Positions 7,349-16,147 of a DNA stretch of 32,575 nt are shown one piece after another. The stretch is from positions 1 through 32,575 of the forward strand of contig JADFLH010000014.1 in the NCBI GenBank assembly GCA_022564515.1, in the 5' to 3' direction. The translations under genes were made by a program, and so were the position numbers. Each line of letters opens with the position of its first letter. Within the stretch, counting starts at the first letter, position 1. The DNA comes from Nitrososphaerota archaeon (lineage in GTDB: Archaea; Thermoproteota; Nitrososphaeria; Nitrososphaerales; Nitrosopumilaceae). The notes beneath the pieces are model-generated. The model was not told the DNA's origin and searched no databases. It saw only the letters and a list, made by a program, of their open reading frames with translations.

Positions 7349-10300
7349 ATGAAATCTGAGATACTATTAGCAATTTTTGCATTTCTTCTATTGGGAACTA
7401 TTCCTTTCTCAGCAATAGGCCAATCAGGCTCTATTGCAGACCATGTTGTAATTAATGAAGTTGATACCAATCCTCCTGGCTCTGATTATGAGAAAATATC
7501 AGAATGGGTAGAGCTATACAATCCTACAGATGAAGAAATACACGTTGGTGGTTGGAAGATAGCTTCAACAACGGTTTTGAAGAAAACTCTTATCATACCA
7601 GAGGGCACAACAATTAAACCACAACAATTTTTGAAATTTCAATACCAAAGTGTTTGGTTTACTGATGTTGGTGAACGTGTAGAATTACGTGATGATGCTG
7701 GAATTGTAATTGATGCAACACCAAATATTACTGATTTAAATAATGATTTCCTTTCATGGCAACGAGTATACGATGGTTTTGATACTAATTCATTTGATGA
7801 TTGGAAATTTGAGACATCCACCGCAGGATCTACTAATGGAAAATTAGTTATTGAAGAAGAAGAAGAAAGAGTTTCAGTAACTGTTATTGTAGACAAGCCA
7901 AATTATCTTTTTGATGAAACTGCAACAATTAGTGGAACGGTGTCAAAACAAATTTTCGTCGAAATTCCATTTTTCTACCAAGAAACAGTTGATGTAGTTG
8001 TATCTGGACCAAATTATTACAAAAAACTTACACTGTATCCTAACTTGAATCTCGAATTCGAAACTTCGTTAAAATTACAAAAATTACTTGGAATCAATGA
8101 GGGAGTTTATAATGTAAGGGTAGATTATGCAGGAACAACTACTGAAACGCAATTTTCCGTTGGAGAAGAAATAATTAAAATTGAACAAAAAGAAGCAGAT
8201 ATACTCAAAATCACAACAGATAAGGAATTTTATATTCCTGGTGAAACTGCCACAATTTTTGGAGAAACTTCTAAAATAATAGAGTTTGAAGGACTAACAT
8301 TTAAAGTGATTAATCCTAATGGAATTAAAATCTATCAAGGAACTTTATTTCCAAATATTGGCAGCGTTAATTTTGCTGTAAGAGGTGGGGAGCTAAACGC
8401 AAATCCAGATGCACAGTTTTCCACCAATATATTTTTGAATACTATTTCCCCCAGTTTTGGAACCCATACAATAATCGCTCAATATGGAGCACAAACAGCA
8501 ACTGGAACTTTCGTTCTTAATGAAGATGTTAAAGAGGAAAAGCCGATTTCGTTAAGAACTGATAAACCAGCATATGGGTTAGGAGAAACAGTTGTAATCT
8601 CTGGTAGATTAAACAATTTGTTCATTGATTCTATGGACCTTGAAATTCTTCAGGTTGGTACTGATCTCTCAACGGATCCACTAGGTAGAGGTTCTTTGGA
8701 CCAAAACACGATTGGAGTTCTAAAGATATTGGATGTAGTAAGATTAGAAGGAGATAGTTCATTTAGTTACGAATTTACTATTCCCAATGGACCTGATAGA
8801 TTTGGTGATTACAGAGTAACTGTTTCCAAAGAAGTTGGTTCAGAAACAATCTTCTTCAAGGTGGTAGAAAACCCAGAAGAGTTTGTCGATATTTCAGTTC
8901 CGTTTTCCATCTTCACTAATAAATTAATTTACGACATAGGTGAAAGAATGGTTATTTTTGGAAAGGTTGCCAACCTCCAATCGAGATCCAGCTTTGAAAC
9001 TCTTGTTGTTTCTATCTTTATAACCGATGAAGATGACAATCCTCTAACAATCCTTGCATTGTTAGAAGGTTCAAAGGCACAGAGTAGAATAACTGACAAT
9101 GCTGTTGCTTGCTATACCCTGACAGGAATTCCTGATATTGCAGGAAACTTTAGGGTTGAGCAATCTATATCCCCTTCATTGTACAAGCAAGGAACCTACC
9201 ATCTTAAAGCAATCTATTCTGACGCAAAACAAGGCATATGGGCTACAGAAGTTTCGGGCTGTCCTAATTTTGATCAAGTTAGATCTGATGTTAAGGCAAC
9301 TACATCTTTTTCAGTGATAGACCCTCTAAAGATTGAGGGACAATTTCTTGTTCAATTAAACAAGGAAGTTTTTGGTTTAGGCGAGACGGTTTTACTTGAT
9401 GGAATAATTCCAAATATTTCCCAAGGGAGTGGAATATCGATCACATTGATAAAGCCAGATGGGGATACGGACAAATTTGGCACTTTGGCAGATAATTCAA
9501 AATTCTCTTGGAGCTGGGAAACACCACGTGCTGAAAAAGTAAGTGCGGTTACAAATGAAAGAGTTGTTACTTCAAGCAACTATGGAATTTATCAAATAGC
9601 AATAGGAACAGATTCTATTAGTACAAACATTTTCTTTAAAGTTTCACCAAATCCCGAAGAGGATACACTTGAAATTGCTCCCTTGCAAGTTACAACTGAT
9701 AAGGCAATTTACAACGCAGGCGAAACTCTAACTGTTCTGGGAACCGCGATGAAAAGACCTCAGGGAATGGAAGGACTGGTAGTACAAGATAGGGCACAAA
9801 TCATTGTTAGTTCCACAGGCTTTCCAATCAAACAAATCTATGAGGCCTTTGTCTATTTGGATAATGGAGGCAATTTCAAAAGTACCTTTGACCTACCTGT
9901 AACAATTTTCAAGGATGGCAACTACAAAGCAACTGCAATTTATCAAAAATTGAGGGCTGAATCTTTGTTTGCAATAAATAATGAGTTTGTCTTTGGTGGC
10001 GATATGCCTCTAATCCTATTATTGGATACTGACAAAGATGAATACCAATTAGGTGAAACAGTTCAAATTTCTGGCAGACCGAGTAAGATAGTATATCTAG
10101 AAAATATACATATCAATGTTGTTCATGAGGATGAATTGCAATTAACATGTGGATCCTTCATTTGCGGACGACCTGGCACATCCTTATCAGTAACTCCATC
10201 GCCTTCAGGAACATTTTCCAATGAATACACAATTCCCATTTCAAGTGATGCCATTGGAAAGTATGAAGTAATTGCAGATACTGAATTTGGATTATATTCT

Positions 10301-10774
10301 ACTTCATTTTCTGTAATTTCCAAACCTGTTCAAGTGGGAAAAAGAATGACTGAGAAATTTAATAGAATTTCTGATTCTTTTGTACCAATTTCTGTAGCTG
10401 AAAAAACTTTTGATGATAAGGTATTGCTTCCAAGAGTACTTCAAGGCTCACTTATCACTTCAACACGTGGTGAAGAGGCCAATGTAAATATCAAAATCAC
10501 CACACAGGATGGCATTTGCATTATTGGCCAAGAAGCTGAATGTCTTATCAAGGATTTAACTCGTAGTCCTGGAACAATTTATCAAGTTGTTGAGATAGAT
10601 GGCTTTAACTACAAAATTCGCTACAGCGGACCCAATGCTAAGTTAGAAAAATTCACAATCTTGCCAGAATCATCAATTGTACCCTTGCCTGATTCTACAT
10701 GGAATCTAGAAGTAATCAAAGATGAACAACCTTCTAGATTATACTATAGGATAACATACATCACTTCAGAGTAA
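7349..10774 (+). CDS. giant secreted surface protein: lamin-tail domain plus seven Ig-like repeats
   Basis: A 1141-residue exported protein. Residues 1-25 form a signal peptide ending near AIGQSG. A lamin-tail-like domain follows at about 30-165 (HVVINEVDTNPPG, EWVELYNPTDEEI, VELRDDAGIVIDA). Seven tandem beta domains then start near residues 176, 285, 399, 518, 665, 779 and 889, each opening with a version of TDKxxYxxGETvxIsG. Examples are TDKPAYGLGETVVISG and TDKDEYQLGETVQISG. This resembles Ig-like/macroglobulin-type surface modules. No C-terminal membrane helix or sorting signal is seen. A GTGAGG ribosome-binding sequence lies a few bases before the ATG. It is probably part of the cell envelope; adhesion or S-layer association is inference. 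Confidence 0.85.
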   Translation: MKSEILLAIFAFLLLGTIPFSAIGQSGSIADHVVINEVDTNPPGSDYEKISEWVELYNPTDEEIHVGGWKIASTTVLKKTLIIPEGTTIKPQQFLKFQYQSVWFTDVGERVELRDDAGIVIDATPNITDLNNDFLSWQRVYDGFDTNSFDDWKFETSTAGSTNGKLVIEEEEERVSVTVIVDKPNYLFDETATISGTVSKQIFVEIPFFYQETVDVVVSGPNYYKKLTLYPNLNLEFETSLKLQKLLGINEGVYNVRVDYAGTTTETQFSVGEEIIKIEQKEADILKITTDKEFYIPGETATIFGETSKIIEFEGLTFKVINPNGIKIYQGTLFPNIGSVNFAVRGGELNANPDAQFSTNIFLNTISPSFGTHTIIAQYGAQTATGTFVLNEDVKEEKPISLRTDKPAYGLGETVVISGRLNNLFIDSMDLEILQVGTDLSTDPLGRGSLDQNTIGVLKILDVVRLEGDSSFSYEFTIPNGPDRFGDYRVTVSKEVGSETIFFKVVENPEEFVDISVPFSIFTNKLIYDIGERMVIFGKVANLQSRSSFETLVVSIFITDEDDNPLTILALLEGSKAQSRITDNAVACYTLTGIPDIAGNFRVEQSISPSLYKQGTYHLKAIYSDAKQGIWATEVSGCPNFDQVRSDVKATTSFSVIDPLKIEGQFLVQLNKEVFGLGETVLLDGIIPNISQGSGISITLIKPDGDTDKFGTLADNSKFSWSWETPRAEKVSAVTNERVVTSSNYGIYQIAIGTDSISTNIFFKVSPNPEEDTLEIAPLQVTTDKAIYNAGETLTVLGTAMKRPQGMEGLVVQDRAQIIVSSTGFPIKQIYEAFVYLDNGGNFKSTFDLPVTIFKDGNYKATAIYQKLRAESLFAINNEFVFGGDMPLILLLDTDKDEYQLGETVQISGRPSKIVYLENIHINVVHEDELQLTCGSFICGRPGTSLSVTPSPSGTFSNEYTIPISSDAIGKYEVIADTEFGLYSTSFSVISKPVQVGKRMTEKFNRISDSFVPISVAEKTFDDKVLLPRVLQGSLITSTRGEEANVNIKITTQDGICIIGQEAECLIKDLTRSPGTIYQVVEIDGFNYKIRYSGPNAKLEKFTILPESSIVPLPDSTWNLEVIKDEQPSRLYYRITYITSE

Positions 10775-10809
10775 ACTCAAATAACTATAACTTGTAAAAA
10801 ATACTGCAG

Positions 10810-11307
10810 TTGAGAATTCAAGTTTTAATGTTCAAGCAGGATGAACCAAAAAAGTGTACCGCTGCAAAACTAGTAAAGTTCGGCCTAGCAAAAGATGTTA
10901 ATAAAACAACGAATAAAACCTTAATTCTAGATCCTTTTGCAGAAAAAACTCTCTTAAATAAAGACAAAAAACTGATTAGTTCAATAACTGGGATAGATTG
11001 TTCTTGGAATCTTGCAGGTCAAACATTTACAAAAAAGTTTATTGGACTTAAAAGAAAACTCCCTCCTCTGTTTGCTGGAAATCCTGTAAATTATTCCAAG
11101 TTAAACAAACTGACAACAGTTGAAGCCGTTTCTGCGGCACTTTACATTTTGGGGCATCGGGACCATTCATTAAAGATGCTTGAGAAATTTAAGTGGGGTC
11201 ATACATTTTTTGATTTGAATAAGCAACTATTAGATGAGTATTCAAAAATAGAGTCAGAAAATGAAGTTGATCAAATTTTGCATGATTATGGTATTTCAAT
11301 AAAATAA
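10810..11307 (+). CDS. tsr3: Tsr3-type 16S rRNA aminocarboxypropyltransferase (former DUF367)
   Basis: Tsr3 transfers the 3-amino-3-carboxypropyl group of SAM to a hypermodified uridine in small-subunit rRNA. The 165 aa match the family: DEPKKCTAAKLVKFGLA near the N-terminus, LDPFAEKTLL, GIDCSW, RKLPPLFAGNPVNYSK, and LTTVEAVSAALYILGH in the SAM-binding part. A TTG start at 10810 is chosen because it keeps the first strand (RIQVLMFKQD) that the family has before DEPKKCT; the next ATG (10828) would cut that strand. The gene lies just upstream of the RNase P RNA gene, so two RNA-processing functions sit side by side. Confidence 0.9.
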   Translation: MRIQVLMFKQDEPKKCTAAKLVKFGLAKDVNKTTNKTLILDPFAEKTLLNKDKKLISSITGIDCSWNLAGQTFTKKFIGLKRKLPPLFAGNPVNYSKLNKLTTVEAVSAALYILGHRDHSLKMLEKFKWGHTFFDLNKQLLDEYSKIESENEVDQILHDYGISIK

Positions 11308-11329
11308 AAAATGCTTACAGTAAAATTGA

Positions 11330-11338
11330 AATTTAACT
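11330..11338 (+). promoter_or_regulatory. TATA box of rnpB
   Basis: AATTTAACT lies about 24 bases before the first paired base of RNase P RNA stem P1. It fits an independent promoter after the tsr3 stop codon. Assignment is by position only. Confidence 0.4.
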
Positions 11339-11355
11339 AAATGTATTCTAAACAA

Positions 11356-11640
11356 GGTGCGAGCTGGAGCACGAAAGGCTGCTACGGCAGAGGAAACTCC
11401 TCCCTCCATACAGGAAATGTGATTCAGAGATGAATAATCAGAGATGGTTGGCAACAGTTCAGAAATTAATCCAATCTGGAGCACAATGATGGCAAAACCT
11501 GAGATTCCCAGTGAAGGAATGAAAAATCTGACCCACATGGAGCAAGGCCAAATAGAGCCCTAGGATCCTGTACTTGGCTCAGGTAGGCTGCAAAGCGAAA
11601 TATCGTGAAAACAGAAGGAGGGTTACTACCAGCACGCACT
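11356..11640 (+). ncRNA. rnpB: RNase P RNA
   Basis: This stretch has no convincing protein frame but shows the conserved RNase P core: CAGAGGAAACTCCTCCCTCC near the 5' end (universal GAGGAAA-TCC element, P4 5' strand) and ACAGAAGGAGGGTTACTAC near the 3' end (ACAGAA element, P4 3' strand). The ends pair as stem P1: GTGCGAGCTGG (11357-11367) with CCAGCACGCAC (11629-11639), ten of eleven pairs. Total length near 285 fits archaeal type A RNA. It is the catalytic subunit that matures tRNA 5' ends. Its 3' end abuts or overlaps by one or two bases the stop codon of the convergent gene. Exact ends are inferred from P1. Confidence 0.93.
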
Positions 11641-12901
11641 ATTCTGGCTTCCAACCCTTTGGAAGGGCACCTTTTGTACTTTTAGCTTCAGTTTTGGTTT
11701 CAGAAGGCTTTTGCTCATCATAGACACTTCGAGATTTTTGATAATCACTATCATCAATTAACTGTGATTCTCCTCTAACTGTTTGATAACCTCCAGCACC
11801 AACACTAGTCTGATAAACTCTCAATCTTGATGGGTCAATTCCCGTCTGTCCTTTACCTTCATCTTGTTTCAGCTTCCTCTTGCTAATAATGAAAAGTGCT
11901 CCTCCTCCAACTGCAGCCATTCCAGCCATTCCATAAATGATTGAAACGGGAAATTCTCCAGTAGAAGTTGTTGCATATCCCGCTGGTGCCCTTGGAGTGA
12001 CACCAAAAATTTCTAGCCCTCCTAAATTATCAATATTAGCAAATCCAATCAGTGACACACTGGCAATATCGGCAGATTGAATCGATCTTACAGTATAGAG
12101 TTTATCAACTGTAAATTGCGCTTCTTGAATTTTTTCAACCTGCCTTCCTTCTCTAATACTACTTTCTCCCATCGTATATGCTGAGACAACAAAACCCAAA
12201 ATTTCTTCAGCAAGGCCAAAGGTGGCTGCATCAACATTAATACCAGTTGGATCAAACAAAAAGTGCCAATTTGAAAGAGGTTGGTTCTTGACACCTTCTG
12301 AATTAATGAGACTTTGAGAAAATAATTCATCAGCTTCTGATCCAACAATTTTAGAATATACATTGAGGTCATTTTCTTTGATTGCAGAGATTGGTATATT
12401 GATTTCAACACCATCAATGACAACAGGGCCATCTACAGATATTCCACGCCAGCCTGCATCTACAAGTGCAGGGGTCTGATCTTGTCTTTCACGAATTAAA
12501 TAATCCGACAACTCTGCATCTAGAATCAATTTGTAATCAATAGTGGCGCTTAATTCTCTGCCAGTCAACTTTGCAGAATAGTCTACATTCAAATCAGAAA
12601 GTCTAGCCCCGCTACCATCTCTAGCTATTTTTTGATTAATTCTATTCATCAAGTCTACAACACCGGGACTTGATATGTCGGCAGAAACCTGACTAAGCCA
12701 AGTTTTGTTTCTCAGCTCATCTGCAATTTGTCCGCCCTTCTCATATTCTATGAAAATCGTTCTTTGAAACCTGATTTCTATGGGGGAAGAATTTGCATCA
12801 GGGTTTATGTTCACACTAAGTTGAACTGCCAACGCGGGATAACTAGTCCCAAAAATGATTAATCCAGTAATTAATACGATAATTACTGAAGTTTTTCGCA
12901 C
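11639..12901 (-). CDS. exported membrane-anchored protein of unknown function
   Basis: A 420-residue protein with a signal peptide (about 1-26, ending PALAVQ) and an external region of about 290 residues. One transmembrane helix follows at about 321-339 (GMAGMAAVGGGALFI), then a charged cytoplasmic tail of about 77 residues. The tail ends KGALPKGWKPE. The outer part has alternating strands (LTGRELSATIDYKLILDAEL) and a helix-rich part, with no enzyme motif that I recognise and no cysteines. I do not recognise the family beyond a likely archaeal conserved surface protein. It converges on rnpB, with the stop codon inside the P1 3' strand region, and diverges from cofD. Confidence 0.8.
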   Translation of the reverse strand: MRKTSVIIVLITGLIIFGTSYPALAVQLSVNINPDANSSPIEIRFQRTIFIEYEKGGQIADELRNKTWLSQVSADISSPGVVDLMNRINQKIARDGSGARLSDLNVDYSAKLTGRELSATIDYKLILDAELSDYLIRERQDQTPALVDAGWRGISVDGPVVIDGVEINIPISAIKENDLNVYSKIVGSEADELFSQSLINSEGVKNQPLSNWHFLFDPTGINVDAATFGLAEEILGFVVSAYTMGESSIREGRQVEKIQEAQFTVDKLYTVRSIQSADIASVSLIGFANIDNLGGLEIFGVTPRAPAGYATTSTGEFPVSIIYGMAGMAAVGGGALFIISKRKLKQDEGKGQTGIDPSRLRVYQTSVGAGGYQTVRGESQLIDDSDYQKSRSVYDEQKPSETKTEAKSTKGALPKGWKPE

Positions 12902-12986
12902 AAAAATTAACTTATTCGTGATTGTATTAAACCTATCCTATAAAAACTTAACAATATTTTCTAACTTTTGAAAAAGTAATATTTAG

Positions 12987-12999
12987 TGACAGTCTGTCA
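12987..12999. promoter_or_regulatory. 13-bp palindrome before cofD, possible operator
   Basis: TGACAGTCTGTCA is a perfect 5-3-5 palindrome 27 bases before the cofD start, between a TATA-like AAGTAATATTTA (about 12974-12985) and the ribosome-binding AGGAG. Archaeal repressors often bind between TATA box and start site. No regulator is known from the window. Confidence 0.3.
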
Positions 13000-13025
13000 A
13001 TTGTTAGTTTTAGGAGCTGAATAAA

Positions 13026-13946
13026 TTGATAACAATTCTTGCAGGAGGAACCGGATCTGTTAAACTAGTCCGAGGCTTTGCCTCTCAGGTAAATGATCTA
13101 AGAGTGATAAGCAATGTTGGTGACAATTACTGGCTTTATGGAATGTATGTATGTCCTGACATAGATACCATAATTTACGGCCTTGCGGATATACTAGACT
13201 ATGAGAGAGGTTGGGGTATAAAGAATGACACATTCAATTTTCTGAGACAAATGGAAGTTTTTGGTGAGGAAACTTGGTTTAGAATTGGAGACAGAGACGC
13301 AGCTACTCATCTAATACGAACGAACATGTTGAAGAACGGAATGAATCTAAGCGACATTACAAAATGGATGTGTGAAAAATTTGCAGTTGCAATAAAAATA
13401 ATTCCTGTAACTGACAATAGTGTGGAAACTAGAATCACCACCAACAAAGGTGAACTTCATCTTCAGGAACACTGGGTAAAGTATAGGGGCAAGGACAAGG
13501 TTGAGGGAATTCAATATATTGGAGCAGAAAAAGCAAGGCCTAATCCAGAAGCTGTAAACTCAATTCATGATTCAAAACTGGTAATTTTGGCACCAGGTAA
13601 CCCATTAACAAGTATTGGACCCATGTTACGAATCAAAGGAATTCGAAAAGAATTATCAAAATCAAAGAAAAAAGTTGTTGCAGTAAGTCCATTGATTGGC
13701 GATAAAGCAATTAGCGGCCCTGCAACACAGTACATGGAAGCTGCAGGTATTGATGTTAGTGCATATGGATTGGCACAAATGTATTCTGATGTCTGTTCAA
13801 ATATTGTCATAGATACAAAAGATAAAGCACTTGCAAAAAAAATCCAGAATTTGGATGTGACGGTATATGAAACAAAAATTATCATGAAAAATAAACAAGA
13901 CGAAGATGCATTAGCATCTTTTATTTTAAAGCAAGTTCACGTCTAA
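13026..13946 (+). CDS. cofD: 2-phospho-L-lactate transferase (F420 synthesis)
   Basis: CofD joins the phospholactyl (or phosphoenolpyruvyl) guanosine donor to Fo, giving F420-0. The 306 aa show the family opening MITILAGGTGSVKLVRG with its glycine loop, SNVGDNYWLYGMYVCPDIDTI (nucleotide/Fo pocket), GDRDAATHLIRT, and LAPGNPLTSIGPMLRIKGIR near the middle. Length matches known CofD. The start is TTG at 13026, chosen because it gives the full first strand and an AGGAG ribosome site 9 bases upstream. cofC starts one base after the stop, so both are probably one operon. F420 is expected in Nitrososphaeria. Confidence 0.96.
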   Translation: MITILAGGTGSVKLVRGFASQVNDLRVISNVGDNYWLYGMYVCPDIDTIIYGLADILDYERGWGIKNDTFNFLRQMEVFGEETWFRIGDRDAATHLIRTNMLKNGMNLSDITKWMCEKFAVAIKIIPVTDNSVETRITTNKGELHLQEHWVKYRGKDKVEGIQYIGAEKARPNPEAVNSIHDSKLVILAPGNPLTSIGPMLRIKGIRKELSKSKKKVVAVSPLIGDKAISGPATQYMEAAGIDVSAYGLAQMYSDVCSNIVIDTKDKALAKKIQNLDVTVYETKIIMKNKQDEDALASFILKQVHV

Positions 13947-13947
13947 T

Positions 13948-14580
13948 TTGAAAACCTCTGCCATTATTCCTGTGAAAACCTTTTCAAATGCAAAAATGCG
14001 ATTAGATCTTAATGAAGAAAAGAAAATTGATATTTGTAAATTAATGTTGGAGGAAGTTTTACAGATACTTTCAACTTCAAACCACATTGATAAAATTGTT
14101 ATAGTCTCAAAAGACGAATCAGCTTTTCAAATTTCAAAAAAATTCAATCCAATTCAAATTACTGACAATGAAACAGGCGTTAATAATGCAGTTGCATTAG
14201 CGGACACTTTCCTTGGGGAAAATGGTTTTGATACGTCAATAGTAATTCCACAAGATATTCCATTCATTAAAACTCAGGATATCGATTTTCTAATGAAGTT
14301 TCAACGTCCTACCAAATTTGCGTTAATTGTACCATCAAGACAGTTTGATGGAACAAATGCTTTAGTTCGTATGCCAGTAGATCTTATGAAGACACACTAT
14401 GATGAGGACAGTTACAAAATTCATTTGACCACAGGAAAATCTCAGACGGCAAATACATCGTTGGTATTTGTTAAAAGAATAATGATGGACGTTGATAACA
14501 TGGATGATCTGATGTTTTGTATTGCACAAAGTGAGAAAAAAGATTTTTGCCAAAAAATTCTAGATTTAATTGGAACTTGA
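13948..14580 (+). CDS. cofC: 2-phospho-L-lactate guanylyltransferase (F420 synthesis)
   Basis: CofC activates 2-phospholactate (or PEP) with GTP to form the donor used by CofD. The 210 aa belong to the nucleotidyltransferase GT-A fold: SAIIPVKTFSNAKMRLDL at the N-terminus (P-loop-like substrate site), VVIVS-type strand (KIVIVSKDES), DNETGVNNAVALA, VIPQDIPFIKTQDI (metal-binding Asp) and LVRMPVDLM. The TTG start at 13948 lies one base after the cofD stop TAA. The order cofD-cofC gives the last steps to F420-0 from one transcript; cofE, cofG and cofH are not in the window. Confidence 0.93.
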   Translation: MKTSAIIPVKTFSNAKMRLDLNEEKKIDICKLMLEEVLQILSTSNHIDKIVIVSKDESAFQISKKFNPIQITDNETGVNNAVALADTFLGENGFDTSIVIPQDIPFIKTQDIDFLMKFQRPTKFALIVPSRQFDGTNALVRMPVDLMKTHYDEDSYKIHLTTGKSQTANTSLVFVKRIMMDVDNMDDLMFCIAQSEKKDFCQKILDLIGT

Positions 14581-14624
14581 ATTAATAGTGGGCTCGCAAC
14601 TTGATAGAACCTAATGGTGCTAAA

Positions 14625-14634
14625 CTTATATATG
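14625..14634 (+). promoter_or_regulatory. TATA box of tfb
   Basis: CTTATATATG is the strongest TATA-like sequence in the gap before tfb. Initiation about 26 bases downstream falls near 14655, leaving a leader of about 11 bases to the ATG at 14666. Confidence 0.55.
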
Positions 14635-14665
14635 ATGGATTAGTAACGGTTAAATACGACCAATT

Positions 14666-15601
14666 ATGGCTTGGTCGAGTTGCTGTAAGATGGTAAAAAA
14701 AATTATTCCAAAGGAAAAATGTCCTCGATGTGGAAAGGGCATAGTTGTCACAGATGCAAATACTGGAGAAAACTTTTGCGGTAAATGTGGTTTTGTTCTT
14801 ACTGAAAAAGTAGCTGATTCAGGACCAGAATGGAGATCATTTTCAAAGGAAGAACATGAAAGTCGAAGTCGTGCGGGTGTACCAACCTCCTTAGCTATGC
14901 ATGACATGGGTCTTGCAACAATAATAGGTCCAGCTGATAGAGACGCAACTGGCAAACCATTATCAGCATCAATGAGAAGTACTATTGAAAGACTAAGAAC
15001 GTGGGATAATAGAAGCCAAGTACATGAACCCGTTGACAGAAACTTCAGACAGGCTTTTAGCGAACTTGACAGACTGAAGGATAAACTTGTAGTTGGTGAT
15101 GCGGTGATTGAAAAAGCCGCCTACATATATAGAAAAGCCCTTGAAAAAGGCCTGGTCAGGGGTCGTTCCATTTCTGCTCTAATTGCATCAGCTCTTTATG
15201 CAGCATGCCGTGACACTGAAACTCCAAGGAATCTAAAAGATATTGGCCATGCAAGTAATATCAAAAGAAAAGACATTGCAAGATGTTATCGTCTGCTTTT
15301 AAGAGAATTAAATCTGAAGATGCCAGTGGTGAATCCTGTTAACTGTGTATCCAGAATTGCAAGTCTAGCTAATCTTTCCGAAAAAACTAAACGAGAGGCA
15401 ACTAGAATTCTACGAGCAGCTGAGGAGGTAAAAATTTCTGCTGGAAAAGATCCAATGGGTTTAGCAGCTGCCGCACTTTATGTGGCATGTGTTTCAAATG
15501 GTGAAAATAAAACCCAACGAGATGTTGCTGAGGCAGCTGGTGTGACCGAGGTTACTATTCGTAACCGATATAAGGGTCTCAAAATCGCTTTAAATCTTTA
15601 A
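14666..15601 (+). CDS. tfb: transcription initiation factor B (TFB)
   Basis: The archaeal TFIIB homologue, which binds TBP-DNA and recruits RNA polymerase. The N-terminal zinc ribbon has Cys19, Cys22, Cys38 and Cys41 (CPRC, CGKC). The B-reader region follows with DSGPEWRSF. Two cyclin-like repeats are at about 115-200 and 210-300. The second contains DPMGLAAAALYVACV, and a recognition helix TQRDVAEAAGVTEVTIRNRYKGL lies near the end. The 311 aa length is standard. The ATG at 14690 (MVKKIIPKEKC) is an alternative start; the first ATG is nearer to the TATA-derived start site. The last codons and the stop lie in a dispersed repeat. Thaumarchaea usually have several TFBs. Confidence 0.97.
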   Translation: MAWSSCCKMVKKIIPKEKCPRCGKGIVVTDANTGENFCGKCGFVLTEKVADSGPEWRSFSKEEHESRSRAGVPTSLAMHDMGLATIIGPADRDATGKPLSASMRSTIERLRTWDNRSQVHEPVDRNFRQAFSELDRLKDKLVVGDAVIEKAAYIYRKALEKGLVRGRSISALIASALYAACRDTETPRNLKDIGHASNIKRKDIARCYRLLLRELNLKMPVVNPVNCVSRIASLANLSEKTKREATRILRAAEEVKISAGKDPMGLAAAALYVACVSNGENKTQRDVAEAAGVTEVTIRNRYKGLKIALNL

Positions 15602-15640
15602 TCTGACTTTTTTGTAAAAGCACTAAAGCAAATTTAGTTT
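15590..15640 (+). repeat. 51-bp repeat B, copy 1, overlapping the tfb stop
   Basis: This segment begins with TTAAATCTTTAATCT, includes the final codons and stop of tfb, then a six-T run and the mini-hairpin CTAAAgcaaaTTTAG. It matches 16135-16185 at 49 of 51 bases. The T-run and hairpin could end the tfb transcript. Confidence 0.85.
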
Positions 15641-15716
15641 CTTAACCGACTATTTAGAAAGGTAATAGAGATAATGGAATTTTTATTTGACAAATAGATC
15701 CAGCTGAGTAATAAAA

Positions 15717-16037
15717 TCAGGGCCCGGCTACGCCTACGCCATCCTCAAGTTCTATGGAAAAGTGCTTCCCCTCATCCATCATTGTTGCTTCTTTTTCTAA
15801 TTTCCAATCTTTACCTTCTAATTTTTTAACAGAAACTTCTTTTACACAAGCTGCATCGCCAGAGGGACGAATCATTAATGCTAATCCAGATTTACAAACA
15901 ACATCTTCAGCAGTTATACCGTCTTCCATTTGTTGTCTAGGAGATATTATCATATGATGATCAGCAAGAGAAATTGGGACGAGTCCAATTGAAAGAATTA
16001 GAGGAATTAATACAAAAGTTGTAAAGTTATGTACCAT
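15717..16037 (-). CDS. secreted protein with EDVVC domain (106 aa)
   Basis: A signal peptide (1-25, ending ISLADHH) precedes a short mature protein. Its core, QMEDGITAEDVVCKSGLALM followed by IRPSGDAACV, shares at least fifteen positions with the N-terminal domain of the hydrolase at 28112-29257. The two Cys residues are about 18 apart and could form a disulfide or bind metal. The tail is acidic and Lys-rich. I recall this motif as frequent in thaumarchaeal exported proteins, but its role is unknown to me. On the minus strand an ATTAAATAT box lies about 26 bases before the ATG, so the mRNA is probably leaderless. It converges with tfb. Confidence 0.75.
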   Translation of the reverse strand: MVHNFTTFVLIPLILSIGLVPISLADHHMIISPRQQMEDGITAEDVVCKSGLALMIRPSGDAACVKEVSVKKLEGKDWKLEKEATMMDEGKHFSIELEDGVGVAGP

Positions 16038-16097
16038 GAAAATTGTCTTTTTTTTACATATTTAATCATATTCGGTAGACAGAATGACCAAGCAGTC

Positions 16098-16147
16098 GAT
16101 TAAATTCAAAGTGATTTTTAGCTGAAAATAGTTGTTAAATCTTTAAT
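16098..16147. repeat. 50-bp direct repeat A, copy 1
   Basis: This stretch starts GATTAAATTCAAAGTG and ends AAATCTTTAAT. It is identical over 50 of 50 bases to 16772-16821. Its right end overlaps repeat B copy 2. It lies in the promoter-side gap upstream of the 106-residue secreted protein gene. Confidence 0.9.

Noticed and set aside
11296-11654. Two minus-strand frames of 80 and 62 codons
   Set aside because: They fall inside the RNase P RNA gene, whose conserved core and P1 pairing explain the sequence.
12088-12432. Minus-strand frame of 114 codons
   Set aside because: It is a shifted frame inside the exported 420-residue protein and has a low-complexity, Lys/Leu-rich translation.
13565-13885. 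Minus-strand frame of 106 codons
   Set aside because: Antisense to cofD, which has strong family motifs.
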